In this document: positions 6,777 through 13,917 of the stretch, piece after piece
Layout: the number at the start of each line of letters is the position of its first letter
Position numbering within the stretch: position 1 is the stretch's first letter
Origin: a virus
DNA length: 45,019 bases
Virus record (IMG/VR): IMGVR_UViG_3300048020_000066
Coordinates: 1 to 45,019 of that record
Direction: 5' to 3' (one strand)
The notes under the pieces: generated by a model
Database searches by the model: none
What the model was told of the DNA's origin: nothing
The model's input: only the letters and a program-made list of their open reading frames with translations
Program-made: the position numbers and the translations under genes

Positions 6777-8544
6777 TCGGACATTGTCGATATGTCTCTG
6801 ATGATAACAACACGTCCACCCCTTCGTAATTACGAGTTTGTCCTTCGAGTCTAGCTCCCAAGTTGACGGCGTCTCCAATGACGGAATAGTCAAATCTAAG
6901 TTCTGACCCCATGTTTCCAACGATGCACTCACCAGTGCTAATCCCAATACCCACGTTAATGGGTGGAAGATTAAGTGGTTGCAATTCTTCATTGAGTTCC
7001 TTAGTTGCTCGTAAAACTTCGAGTGCAGATTTAACTGCTAGTTCAGCATGATTTGGACAATCCAAAGGTGCATTCCAAAAACTCATTATGCAGTCGCCCA
7101 TGTATTTGTCTATGGTTCCTTTATTATTTAGTATAATTTTAGTTTGCATGTCTAAGAACTTGTTTATGAGTTCTACCAATCCTTCGGGGTCGTCTTTGTT
7201 TTTATAGTGTTCGCTTATGGGGGTGAATCCACATATGTCCATAAACATGAATGTCATTTCTTTTCTATCACCACCAAGTTTTAATAATTCGGGGTTTTCT
7301 GCAAGTTGGTCAACCATGTCGGGAGATAAATACTTTTGAAACTGCTTCTTAATTTGTTCTTTGAGTTGATAGGTTTTATAGTATTTGTTGAAAGAAGCAT
7401 GTCCAAACACAACTATGGAGGCCATCGATGAGTAGAAGATATCGAAAAGAACGAAACTTGAAGTCCACAAATAGAAACCCAAACCCACCTGAAATCCAAC
7501 AATACCTAGACTCACTATCCCCGAAAAAATTGTGGGAAGTGTGTAGACCGATACCATTATTCCTAGAAGGACTGTCAAAAGAAGAACAGTCTCTAAAAAT
7601 TCAAGATAGTAGGATTGTTGTATTTGAACTCCTGTGGAGACGGACTGGAGGATTGAAGCTTGAACTTCGTGGGGATACTTTACACCCACTGGGGTTGAAA
7701 CTGGATTATTCAGACCTTCCGCCGTCAGACCCCATATCAGAATCTTATCTTCTAAATTAACTAGAGGTAAATCTTTTGCAGACACCCTCTCGAATTCATT
7801 CCAATATCCTATAAGGATATCTGCAGTTGGAGTGGTTTCGATGGGGGGTTGTCTCCCTATACGAATCCATTCTATTCCAACTTCGGGTGTCACTCTAGTC
7901 TGATAATTCTGTTGGTCAAACATTGCACGTAAAACTTCTAGTGCAACTGAAGGATACACTACACCATTTGCAGAAACAATCAATGGTGCAGAACGAACTG
8001 TTCCGTCAAAGTTTGCAGTTCCACTGACTGGTGGTGTTGTGACCGTGACTCCACTACCATAAGAATTTTGTTCTAAGATAGGTATTGGACTTGCAATACC
8101 CGAGAAAGTCCATATATGGTCTTCTATATTTCCTCCACCAAACACACTTGTTCTAACGAATGGTGCAGAACCAGTGTCCTTTTGTATGGTCGGTGCAGAA
8201 GATAAAATCGATAAACGATTAACTAATCCTTCTGCAAATAATTCATCTTTTCCTGAAATCCTATCAGGTTCTTTGAAGAGTTGAGTAAAAACATGTGTAT
8301 TAGTGTATGAAGTGTCAAGCATTAAATCCCTGTAAATAGACCTTGGCCATGGATACTGACCATACACTTCAAGTGAAGGTTCGTCTATATCTACTAAGAC
8401 AATGTTATCTACCTGAACTATTTCCTGAGATTGGTGTAGATAATCAAAGTAAGACCATGATACATTTTCTATAAAATAGGGATTCCAAATTTTAAGTCCG
8501 AATAGCAACCCTATAGTCACTACGACTGTTTTCCACGAATACAT
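6691..8544 (-). CDS. CHASE2-domain class III adenylate cyclase
   Basis: 617 aa membrane sensor-cyclase making cAMP. An N-terminal membrane helix (about 5-20) is followed by an extracytoplasmic CHASE2 domain (about 30-300, with VDIDEPSLEVYGQYPWPRS and PVGVKYPHEVQASIL), three membrane helices (about 310-385), a short linker and a cyclase domain (about 430-610). Metal-binding D436 (FMFMDICGFT) and D484 (DKYMGD), adenine-selecting K480, substrate D552, and transition-state N561/R565 (VNLGARLE) are all present. It should be active and specific for ATP. The ATG overlaps the curlin stop (TAATG). CHASE2 cyclases often accompany FecR-domain proteins in bacteria, as here. Phage-borne copies are unusual. 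Confidence 0.93.
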   Translation of the reverse strand: MYSWKTVVVTIGLLFGLKIWNPYFIENVSWSYFDYLHQSQEIVQVDNIVLVDIDEPSLEVYGQYPWPRSIYRDLMLDTSYTNTHVFTQLFKEPDRISGKDELFAEGLVNRLSILSSAPTIQKDTGSAPFVRTSVFGGGNIEDHIWTFSGIASPIPILEQNSYGSGVTVTTPPVSGTANFDGTVRSAPLIVSANGVVYPSVALEVLRAMFDQQNYQTRVTPEVGIEWIRIGRQPPIETTPTADILIGYWNEFERVSAKDLPLVNLEDKILIWGLTAEGLNNPVSTPVGVKYPHEVQASILQSVSTGVQIQQSYYLEFLETVLLLTVLLGIMVSVYTLPTIFSGIVSLGIVGFQVGLGFYLWTSSFVLFDIFYSSMASIVVFGHASFNKYYKTYQLKEQIKKQFQKYLSPDMVDQLAENPELLKLGGDRKEMTFMFMDICGFTPISEHYKNKDDPEGLVELINKFLDMQTKIILNNKGTIDKYMGDCIMSFWNAPLDCPNHAELAVKSALEVLRATKELNEELQPLNLPPINVGIGISTGECIVGNMGSELRFDYSVIGDAVNLGARLEGQTRNYEGVDVLLSSETYRQCPNGKFSEVDRIKVKGKEEQVTIYTPLENS

Positions 8545-9347
8545 TAATTACCTTGTGTCACTGATACAGAACAACCACCTACCGTAATACAATTTTGTGT
8601 AAGTGAATATGTTTGTGCTATACTTCCTGTTTGGGTTAAACTTAAATCTGTCGGGTAAGTTCCACCTATTGTTATTGTTGCAGTGTGAGCTCCAGTCTTT
8701 TTCTGAACTATTGCAACTTCATTTGAATCGTTATTAATTGTTCCTGTAAGTGTCTTATTTCCATTCTGCATTTGTTTTGCATAAACATCATTATAATCAC
8801 CGTAAATGTTCCATATCATACTATGTTGAATAGTATCTGAATCTTGTTTCTGACTTCCTTTGAAATCATTATAGTCACCATGGATATCTAATCTTACATA
8901 GTTTCCACCAGGCTCATATCCGTCATAACTCCAATTAGGTGATAAACTATTATTGTTTTCATATCCTTGTCCAAAAACAACTTCATTGTAATTACCCCAA
9001 ACATGAAATCCAAAATCGTTATCATTACAATTTCCTGATGAACACTTCTGTCTAACGTCTATATCATTATTATATCCGTCTAAGTCACCACCCCATTGTT
9101 TGCCTGAACCCCATGTATCAGTATAACCAAAATACAATCCATTACCTTGTTGTAAAAGATTTATTGTATTGTTTTGGTGGTCAAAGGAAAACCGTGCAAG
9201 GTTGTTATAACCTATTTGGTCTATATTTAAATCTGCATTGTCACCACCACTGACTTGTTCTACATGAACGTGATTATCGTCTGCATAAGAAAACATAGGG
9301 ATTATTAAAATCCCTATGAAAAGAAATGTTTTCTTTAAAATAACCAT
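8544..9347 (-). CDS. Secreted curlin-like amyloid repeat protein 1 (CsgA/CsgB-like)
   Basis: 267 aa with an N-terminal signal peptide (hydrophobic 6-20, cleavage near SYA). Curlin-type repeats are visible: NIDQIGYNNLA, LLQQGNGLYFG and several G-x-Y-N-D/E-V/F units (GNYNEV, GDYNDF, GDYNDV), then SLTQTGSIAQTYSLTQ. Q, N and G dominate, as in amyloid subunits exported through CsgG. Four Cys residues (CSSGNC, and CITVGGC near the end) are atypical for CsgA. No Shine-Dalgarno: the ATG lies inside the preceding 48-aa gene, implying coupling. It is followed directly by the cyclase. It could be fibre subunit or nucleator. Confidence 0.8.
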   Translation of the reverse strand: MVILKKTFLFIGILIIPMFSYADDNHVHVEQVSGGDNADLNIDQIGYNNLARFSFDHQNNTINLLQQGNGLYFGYTDTWGSGKQWGGDLDGYNNDIDVRQKCSSGNCNDNDFGFHVWGNYNEVVFGQGYENNNSLSPNWSYDGYEPGGNYVRLDIHGDYNDFKGSQKQDSDTIQHSMIWNIYGDYNDVYAKQMQNGNKTLTGTINNDSNEVAIVQKKTGAHTATITIGGTYPTDLSLTQTGSIAQTYSLTQNCITVGGCSVSVTQGN

Positions 9348-9481
9348 TGTAATATTAATATTGTTAATATACCTTTAAACCATGCGAACCACATAGCTTG
9401 ATACTGAGTCATACCGAATTCGTTTAACCACCATTCGGTTCTTCTCTCATGCCACTTAAGTAATTTAGCAAAATTATCCAT
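9335..9481 (-). CDS. 48-aa single-span membrane protein
   Basis: Short ORF with a perfect AGGAGG Shine-Dalgarno 6 nt before the ATG, stronger than those of its neighbours. The protein starts MDNFAKLLKWHERRTEWWLN. It is Trp-rich and ends in a hydrophobic stretch (GILTILILQWLF), consistent with one C-terminal membrane helix or an amphipathic interface helix. It overlaps the curlin-1 start by 13 nt and probably drives translation of that gene. I recognise no family. Possible roles are accessory membrane factor for curlin export or a lysis peptide. Confidence 0.8.
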   Translation of the reverse strand: MDNFAKLLKWHERRTEWWLNEFGMTQYQAMWFAWFKGILTILILQWLF

Positions 9482-9502
9482 AAGTTGCCTCCTGTATAGT
9501 AT

Positions 9503-10660
9503 TTAGTTAGATTGATTGATAAAGATACGTATGCTGGGGTCTCCGTTTCCGAACTCTATTATACCTTCCCAACCTTCTACCCTAGTGTCTATGAAACCCG
9601 AACCACCTGATGCAACGGTTATTTCAATAACACCATTCACATTTCTATACAAATACAAGTCTCCGTCTTCTACAAATATGTTAAATTGTGAGTCTTTATT
9701 GAATCCTAGTGTTGCACCCTTTAGGTCATACTCACCTGTTTTTCCTTTTTGTCTGTCACCAAGACTTGCAGTTGTCTTTTCTAATGCTTCTACTATGTCT
9801 AATAAATCTGTAAGGAAGTCTACATCTAGAAAATCTATATCTAGTCTACTTCCTCTTGCATCATAATTCTCATCTGTATAATCATCTATATCTTTTTCTA
9901 ATTCATTAAATTCTAAAAAATCAACATCAAGAACACCTTGGTCTTGGTCGAGGTCATCTGCAGCCTGTTCTTCTACTGCTTGTTTTACTTCTTGTGGTGG
10001 GTTAACAATAAACATATTGTCAATGAGACCAACTGTTAAATTGTTTATTACTACTGATTGAGTTGGTGGTTGGTCTAAACTTGATACCATTGTTGCTTGG
10101 TAAGCTTGGTTTAGAATTGTTTCTCCACCTTCATTATACACTCTGATTTCACCCGAAGGAGTCACTCCGTCCTCGTCTGGCAAAAGTATAACAAGTGTTC
10201 TTCCTAGTTCATCAATAGTTGTTGTGAAATCTGTTCCGTTAATTGCTATCTGAGCAGTTGGTGTTTGTATGTCTATGTTTGCTTTCTTTATTTTGTTTCC
10301 CTTACCCGAAGCAAATCGTGCCGTTCCTTGCACCATTCTCATAGCCATTTTTGATTTAGAAGGGTCGGGGTCGTAATACACTTCGTCAATGTATACAACT
10401 GTATGTTCGATTAGGTCAAGTTTTTCTTCGTCTAAAAACTCAATCTTCATTCTACCATTTACGGTTTCTGCAACGTCATATAGTTCAATACCAAAACCAA
10501 CGTTTGGTTTTTCTATATCTTGGTTTTGTCTTGTGAGTTTAGATAGTCCGATAGATTCTACAATATCACCAATGGGGTCACTATGTATGACCCCACTGAT
10601 AAACATGAGATTAATTACTATCGCTAGATGAATCTTTTTGAGTAATTTGGATTGTTGCAT
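9503..10660 (-). CDS. FecR-domain secreted protein
   Basis: About 385 aa. An N-terminal signal peptide (KKIHLAIVINLMFISGVIHS) precedes a FecR-like domain at about 40-205. The FecR signature is clear: ARFASGKGNKIKKANIDIQTPTAQI, with TPTAQIAINGTDF and LGRTLVILLPD. A low-complexity acidic stretch with DVDFL/DIDFL repeats (about 240-290) follows, then a beta-rich C-terminal domain. The start is ATG 10660 inside the curlin-2 3' end. FecR-domain proteins of this secreted type are commonly encoded next to CHASE2 cyclases, as here. It probably acts in the periplasm or outside the cell, not as the classic anti-sigma regulator. Confidence 0.85.
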   Translation of the reverse strand: MQQSKLLKKIHLAIVINLMFISGVIHSDPIGDIVESIGLSKLTRQNQDIEKPNVGFGIELYDVAETVNGRMKIEFLDEEKLDLIEHTVVYIDEVYYDPDPSKSKMAMRMVQGTARFASGKGNKIKKANIDIQTPTAQIAINGTDFTTTIDELGRTLVILLPDEDGVTPSGEIRVYNEGGETILNQAYQATMVSSLDQPPTQSVVINNLTVGLIDNMFIVNPPQEVKQAVEEQAADDLDQDQGVLDVDFLEFNELEKDIDDYTDENYDARGSRLDIDFLDVDFLTDLLDIVEALEKTTASLGDRQKGKTGEYDLKGATLGFNKDSQFNIFVEDGDLYLYRNVNGVIEITVASGGSGFIDTRVEGWEGIIEFGNGDPSIRIFINQSN

Positions 10661-11345
10661 TATCACTTGTAATATCCAGTGTAATTAGTGCATTAGGTGT
10701 TGCACATGCAGCGTTTGACGGCGAACATGTTCCACTAATTTGTGTAATATCCATATCTGCACTATCTCCGTCTAGGTCAACAACTATAGATTGTTCCCCG
10801 TCTGACTGAAGTGTGTTAATATTATTACTTGAACCCGTGACTTCAAAGTCCCAAGTTAAGTCATCACTTTCCCAATCAATATCAAAAACATTCGAACTAC
10901 CGATTAGTATTAAGTCTGAATTAAGTCTCTCTGCACTATACACACTACCTTGGTCAAGGTCGAAAGTATTACTACTTCCAGTGACATCAAAGTTAATGTC
11001 TGATGAGTCTGCACTACCTACATCTCCGATTAACCAGTCTATACTGTTTGAATCACCAGTAAAGTCTAGTTTATACACTGAACTATCTGCTTCAACAGAA
11101 CCGAACAGCTTATTTGAATTTCCTAAAAAGTCCAAATCAAAGTCCAAAGTTGCACCAGTAATAGTCATAGCTGCTGAAGCAGTTGCATCAGAACCTATCT
11201 TATTACCAAAACCAATTTGGTCTATATACAAGTCTAAAGTATCACCTGTTTGGGTAATCTTAATCTCGTTGTCATCAGTGGATTGTGCGAAAAGAATTGG
11301 TGTCGACATTATTGCAATTAAGCAAAAACTAATAAGTTTATTCAT
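10611..11345 (-). CDS. Secreted curlin-like repeat protein 2
   Basis: 244 aa with signal peptide (LISFCLIAIMSTPILFAQS). The mature part starts with curlin-like units (IKITQTGDTLDLYIDQIGFGNKIG) and continues with a repeated G-[DNS]-S-N unit flanked by alternating Asp/hydrophobic strands (FLGNSNKLFG, FTGDSNSIDW, VTGSSNTFDL, LIGSSNVFDI, VTGSSNNINT). It ends with DITQISG and IQITQKD. It is strongly Asp/Ser-rich and acidic, unlike classic CsgA. AGAGGAAAACGAAA precedes the ATG. It is encoded right after the CsgG-like pore, with its start overlapping. It is probably an amyloid-like beta-solenoid substrate of the CsgG/CsgF system. Confidence 0.8.
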   Translation of the reverse strand: MNKLISFCLIAIMSTPILFAQSTDDNEIKITQTGDTLDLYIDQIGFGNKIGSDATASAAMTITGATLDFDLDFLGNSNKLFGSVEADSSVYKLDFTGDSNSIDWLIGDVGSADSSDINFDVTGSSNTFDLDQGSVYSAERLNSDLILIGSSNVFDIDWESDDLTWDFEVTGSSNNINTLQSDGEQSIVVDLDGDSADMDITQISGTCSPSNAACATPNALITLDITSDNATIQITQKDSSSDSN

Positions 11346-12285
11346 TTTCGTTTTCCTCTGTATTTAAATCATGGAGTTCGTTTTTCCCATCTGCTTGATG
11401 AGGGTGACGATGTCCATCTGTTATTTTCCAAAAACCTCTATCGTGTCCTTGGTAAACTAATTCCAGCACTGCAGCTTCTATTGCAGTTCTCACTGCATAA
11501 GTCACTGATTCATTATTTCCCACTCCGTCTTCAATCTCTACCAACTGAGTTCCTTGTTCAACATATTTAAATATGTCACCACTTCCTCCAACTGATAATA
11601 TAGATTTCCGAGTCTGCACATTCAATAACACTTCACCAGTAAGAACTGAAACAGCTCTCATGGATATTGTCACAATGTCTTGACGATATTGTTGACTATA
11701 TCCAATTCCGAGGGTTCTTGCGCCTGTTCCCCCAGTTCTGACATTAGTGTCATATCCTATTATTCCACCTTCAATTATAATTCCAGCAAATAATAGGGGT
11801 TGGACACCTTTTGCTTGAGTGTCCGTTGCTTTCGCAAAATCTTGTCTTGCAGAACGTATGATTTGTCTTTCTCTGACTAATGCGTCTATACCATTTCGTT
11901 CTACGACTCTAAACCATGTTCCACCACCAGCAGTCTTAAGTGCATCGATAACCATTTCGACACCACCTTGGGTGACTGCAGTAGAGAAATCTGCAATACC
12001 TTCTCTGTTTTTTCTCTGACCAGTTTTGTCTGTAAAATTATAAACTGCAACTATGGGTCTCTCTTCGGCAGGTGGTAAGTTTAATAACTCAACAAAAGAA
12101 GGTAAGTTAACTACAACGGGTGCTTCTACACATATGTAGTTTCGGGATATAGGTTTACGTATCCCAGTTATTGCGTCCTTTCTTACTCCGTCTTCCCAGT
12201 TCTTACAATCTTGTGGGGTGTCTGAGAATTTTGGGACACTGGCACAACTAGAAACTAAAAGTGCAACTAGTAAATATCTCAACAT
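11338..12285 (-). CDS. csgG: CsgG-like curli secretion pore lipoprotein
   Basis: 315 aa (E. coli CsgG is 277). Lipoprotein signal with lipobox VSSC (C14). CsgG family motifs: PIVAVYNFTDKTGQRK, STAVTQGGVEMVIDAL, WFRVVERNGIDALVRERQI, FAGIIIEGGIIGYDTN, and the RQDIVTISMRAVSVLTGEVL region. The family forms a nonameric outer-membrane channel that exports curlin subunits. The C-terminus has a His-rich tail (HRHPHQADGKNELH) not typical of E. coli CsgG. The start overlaps the csgF-like stop (TAATG). There is no CsgE partner nearby, so gating may be by host or unrelated proteins. Confidence 0.93.
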   Translation of the reverse strand: MLRYLLVALLVSSCASVPKFSDTPQDCKNWEDGVRKDAITGIRKPISRNYICVEAPVVVNLPSFVELLNLPPAEERPIVAVYNFTDKTGQRKNREGIADFSTAVTQGGVEMVIDALKTAGGGTWFRVVERNGIDALVRERQIIRSARQDFAKATDTQAKGVQPLLFAGIIIEGGIIGYDTNVRTGGTGARTLGIGYSQQYRQDIVTISMRAVSVLTGEVLLNVQTRKSILSVGGSGDIFKYVEQGTQLVEIEDGVGNNESVTYAVRTAIEAAVLELVYQGHDRGFWKITDGHRHPHQADGKNELHDLNTEENENE

Positions 12286-12785
12286 TATCCACCACCGTCA
12301 CCCGTTCCAATGTCGGGGTCTTGACCGAAGTTTCCAGTTCCGATTGGTATTTCAATCACTGTTTCAGAACCACTAGAATCAACGATAGTCATTTTAATAA
12401 CGTCTGTTCCTTCTGCATTAGTCACTACTTCCCATGTTATAATACTTCCTTCAAGTGCAAAAGAACCAAAGTTTGTTGCATTGTCATTACTGAACATTGA
12501 CTCGACTAATTGTTTAGACAACTGAGCATAAATTCTGCTTTCTAAGTTTCTAATAAATTTTGCAAGTGTAGTATTTTCTGCTTCTCTTTGTGCAGCTTTT
12601 TCGGCACTTGCTAATGCGTCCTCTATTGCTTTCTTACGGCTGGATTCTTGGTTCTCAATCGTAAGATAATGAGCACCAGTTCCTATGCCTGAGAATGAGG
12701 GATTTTTAAATTTGTGAACTATATCAGCTTCAACTGAAAATGATAGTAGACACAACAAATATGTAATAGGTAATACTTTAGTCAT
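12285..12785 (-). CDS. csgF: CsgF-like curli assembly factor
   Basis: 166 aa from the ATG at 12785, chosen because GGAAGGAATCT precedes it; an upstream in-frame start at 12818 would put a basic stretch before the signal peptide. The signal peptide is VLPITYLLCLLSFSVEA. The mature N-terminus FKNPSFSGIG matches the FxNPxFGG CsgG-binding segment of CsgF. A helix (about 50-115) follows, then a C-terminal beta part (EGSIITWEVV..TVIEIPIG). CsgF plugs the CsgG pore outside the cell and anchors the nucleator. It is encoded directly before the csgG-like gene, so the pore pair is kept together. Confidence 0.88.
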   Translation of the reverse strand: MTKVLPITYLLCLLSFSVEADIVHKFKNPSFSGIGTGAHYLTIENQESSRKKAIEDALASAEKAAQREAENTTLAKFIRNLESRIYAQLSKQLVESMFSNDNATNFGSFALEGSIITWEVVTNAEGTDVIKMTIVDSSGSETVIEIPIGTGNFGQDPDIGTGDGGG

Positions 12786-13062
12786 TGTTAGATTCCTTCC
12801 TTTTCTTTTCATTTTCACGGTATTCTAAAACAACGTCAACTTTTTCTTTTAAACGAATTAAGTCTTGGTCAAGCATTCTTGTTTGGTCAATGACTCGAAT
12901 CAATGCAAAGTGCATTTTTTCTATTTCGGGGTCTATATGTTCACTAATAAAGTTCCATACAAAATAAACGAAATATCCAAGTCCTACCATCATGACTACG
13001 GGGAATCCGTAATCGGTAATCAATTCTACAATCATAGGGACTTCTGAAACTACTTCTTCCAT
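12778..13062 (-). CDS. Small membrane protein, BhlA/UviB holin-like
   Basis: 94 aa: a short acidic N-terminus, one hydrophobic segment (about 17-37, FPVVMMVGLGYFVYFVWNFI), then a charged coiled-coil tail ending in KKRKESNND. This layout matches BhlA/UviB-type holin-like proteins and also the neighbouring 98-aa protein at 13062-13358, of which it may be a diverged duplicate. GGAGGGATTA precedes the ATG, which overlaps the upstream stop. It overlaps the csgF-like start by 8 nt, so it is part of the curli operon. A holin role is inferred from layout only. Confidence 0.75.
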   Translation of the reverse strand: MEEVVSEVPMIVELITDYGFPVVMMVGLGYFVYFVWNFISEHIDPEIEKMHFALIRVIDQTRMLDQDLIRLKEKVDVVLEYRENEKKRKESNND

Positions 13063-13358
13063 TAATCCCTCCTTACATCAAGTTTTCCGTCCTCTATAAA
13101 GTTCTCTGCTCTTGCAACTCTGTCTATATCGGGTCTTAACTCTAATGCACTTGACACTAACATATCTATCTTAATCATTTCGTTAGACATTGTTCTTGCA
13201 CGATTCTCTAAAGATTCGCAAAACATTGTTAGTGTTTTTATGGAATCAACTATACCTTCCATGATTTGTCTAATTATTAGAAAGATGAATACACCCATGA
13301 CCAATGCCATTGCAATTGGGACACCCACATCACCTATCAAATCGAATATAGCTTCCAT
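13062..13358 (-). CDS. Small membrane protein heading the curli operon
   Basis: 98 aa. The N-terminal hydrophobic helix (about 9-31, VGVPIAMALVMGVFIFLIIRQI) is followed by a long amphipathic helix and a charged tail. The topology equals that of the next gene product (TM then coiled coil), as in BhlA/UviB-type proteins or oligomeric membrane adaptors. It is the first gene after the late promoter TATAAATA, which lies 5 nt before the ATG; there is no Shine-Dalgarno, so a leaderless late mRNA is predicted. Function unknown. Confidence 0.75.
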   Translation of the reverse strand: MEAIFDLIGDVGVPIAMALVMGVFIFLIIRQIMEGIVDSIKTLTMFCESLENRARTMSNEMIKIDMLVSSALELRPDIDRVARAENFIEDGKLDVRRD

Positions 13359-13363
13359 ACTTC

Positions 13364-13371
13364 TATTTATA
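13364..13371 (-). promoter_or_regulatory. Late promoter TATAAATA of the curli operon
   Basis: Exact T4-type late box on the minus strand, 5 nt before the ATG at 13358. It sits directly behind the terminator of the previous gene. With T4 spacing (box at -13 to -6), +1 falls on the A of the ATG. Confidence 0.75.
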
Positions 13372-13400
13372 TAAAAAAAGGGAGCATGAGCTCCCTTTTT
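13372..13400 (-). terminator. Rho-independent terminator
   Basis: Minus-strand RNA GGGAGC-TCAT-GCTCCC followed by seven T. It ends the transcript of the 13416-13661 gene and isolates the curli operon from upstream transcription. Confidence 0.85.
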
Positions 13401-13415
13401 GAGATTGTTTCCTAA

Positions 13416-13661
13416 CTATTTTAGTTGGTCACGAATTTCTGAAATAACTGCAGATTTAGCACCACTTTTCTTGACTTTCAGATTTTTCTTCTCTGCAAGT
13501 TCAATCAATTGGTTTTTAGTTAACTTCTTTAACTCTGCAACACTTGGTTTTTTAGGTTTTGATACTGGTTTAACAGATACTTCAACCTTCTTATCTTTTT
13601 TGTTGTTTGAGACAAAGTAAGCAATTACTAAAACGACTAGTATGATTCCTATAATTTCCAT
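13416..13661 (-). CDS. Membrane-anchored HeH/SAP-like domain protein
   Basis: 81 aa. N-terminal membrane helix (IIGIILVVLVIAYFV), a basic Lys/Pro/Val linker (about 20-38), then a HeH/SAP/Rho-N-like helix-extended-helix unit (LKKLTKNQLIELAEKKNLKV...SEIRDQL). Such domains bind nucleic acid, so the protein may tether DNA or RNA at the membrane; this is inference from pattern. AGAGGTAATAAATT precedes the ATG. It is followed by a strong terminator and lies between regA and the curli operon. Confidence 0.78.
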   Translation of the reverse strand: MEIIGIILVVLVIAYFVSNNKKDKKVEVSVKPVSKPKKPSVAELKKLTKNQLIELAEKKNLKVKKSGAKSAVISEIRDQLK

Positions 13662-13678
13662 AATTTATTACCTCTTAT

Positions 13679-13885
13679 TTACTTATCTAACAATGGGTTT
13701 TTATCTTTAGCTTTACCGATTGCAAGTGCAAGGACTTCTAAGTATTTATATACTTTAGCCCACATTTTATCATCATGTGGTGTAGGTGTCAAAGCGACAA
13801 TTACACTACAAATAGATATTACGACTGGAATTACCATTAATAAGTTCCAAATCCCCATAATGAAGTCTATGATAGCTGAGAACAT
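13679..13885 (-). CDS. Small membrane protein, holin-like candidate
   Basis: 68 aa. The start at 13885 is decided by AGGAGG five nt before the ATG and a late promoter TATAAATA at 13900-13907; the longer frame to 13963 lies inside regA. Hydrophobic stretch about 5-35 (IIDFIMGIWNLLMVIPVVIS, ICSVIVALT) can form one or two membrane helices, then a short charged C-terminus. The size and late control fit a holin or antiholin, but no family is recognised. It is followed closely by the HeH-domain membrane protein. Confidence 0.82.
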   Translation of the reverse strand: MFSAIIDFIMGIWNLLMVIPVVISICSVIVALTPTPHDDKMWAKVYKYLEVLALAIGKAKDKNPLLDK

Positions 13886-13899
13886 AGTTCCTCCTGTTA

Positions 13900-13907
13900 T
13901 ATTTATA
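13900..13907 (-). promoter_or_regulatory. Late promoter TATAAATA
   Basis: T4-type late box within the 3' end region of regA, 14 nt before the ATG at 13885, with a Shine-Dalgarno between. It supports the short start for the 68-aa protein and late expression of it and the next gene. Confidence 0.75.
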
Positions 13908-13917
13908 ATCCCTTTAT

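Noticed and set aside
6777-6992. N-terminal extension of the small membrane protein into the cyclase gene
   Set aside because: This part is only an alternate frame of the cyclase catalytic domain; an ATG at 6776 gives a sensible protein.
9485-9502. Late promoter upstream of the 48-aa gene
   Set aside because: Only CTAAATAC is present, lacking the full TATAAATA; transcription from the operon promoter suffices.
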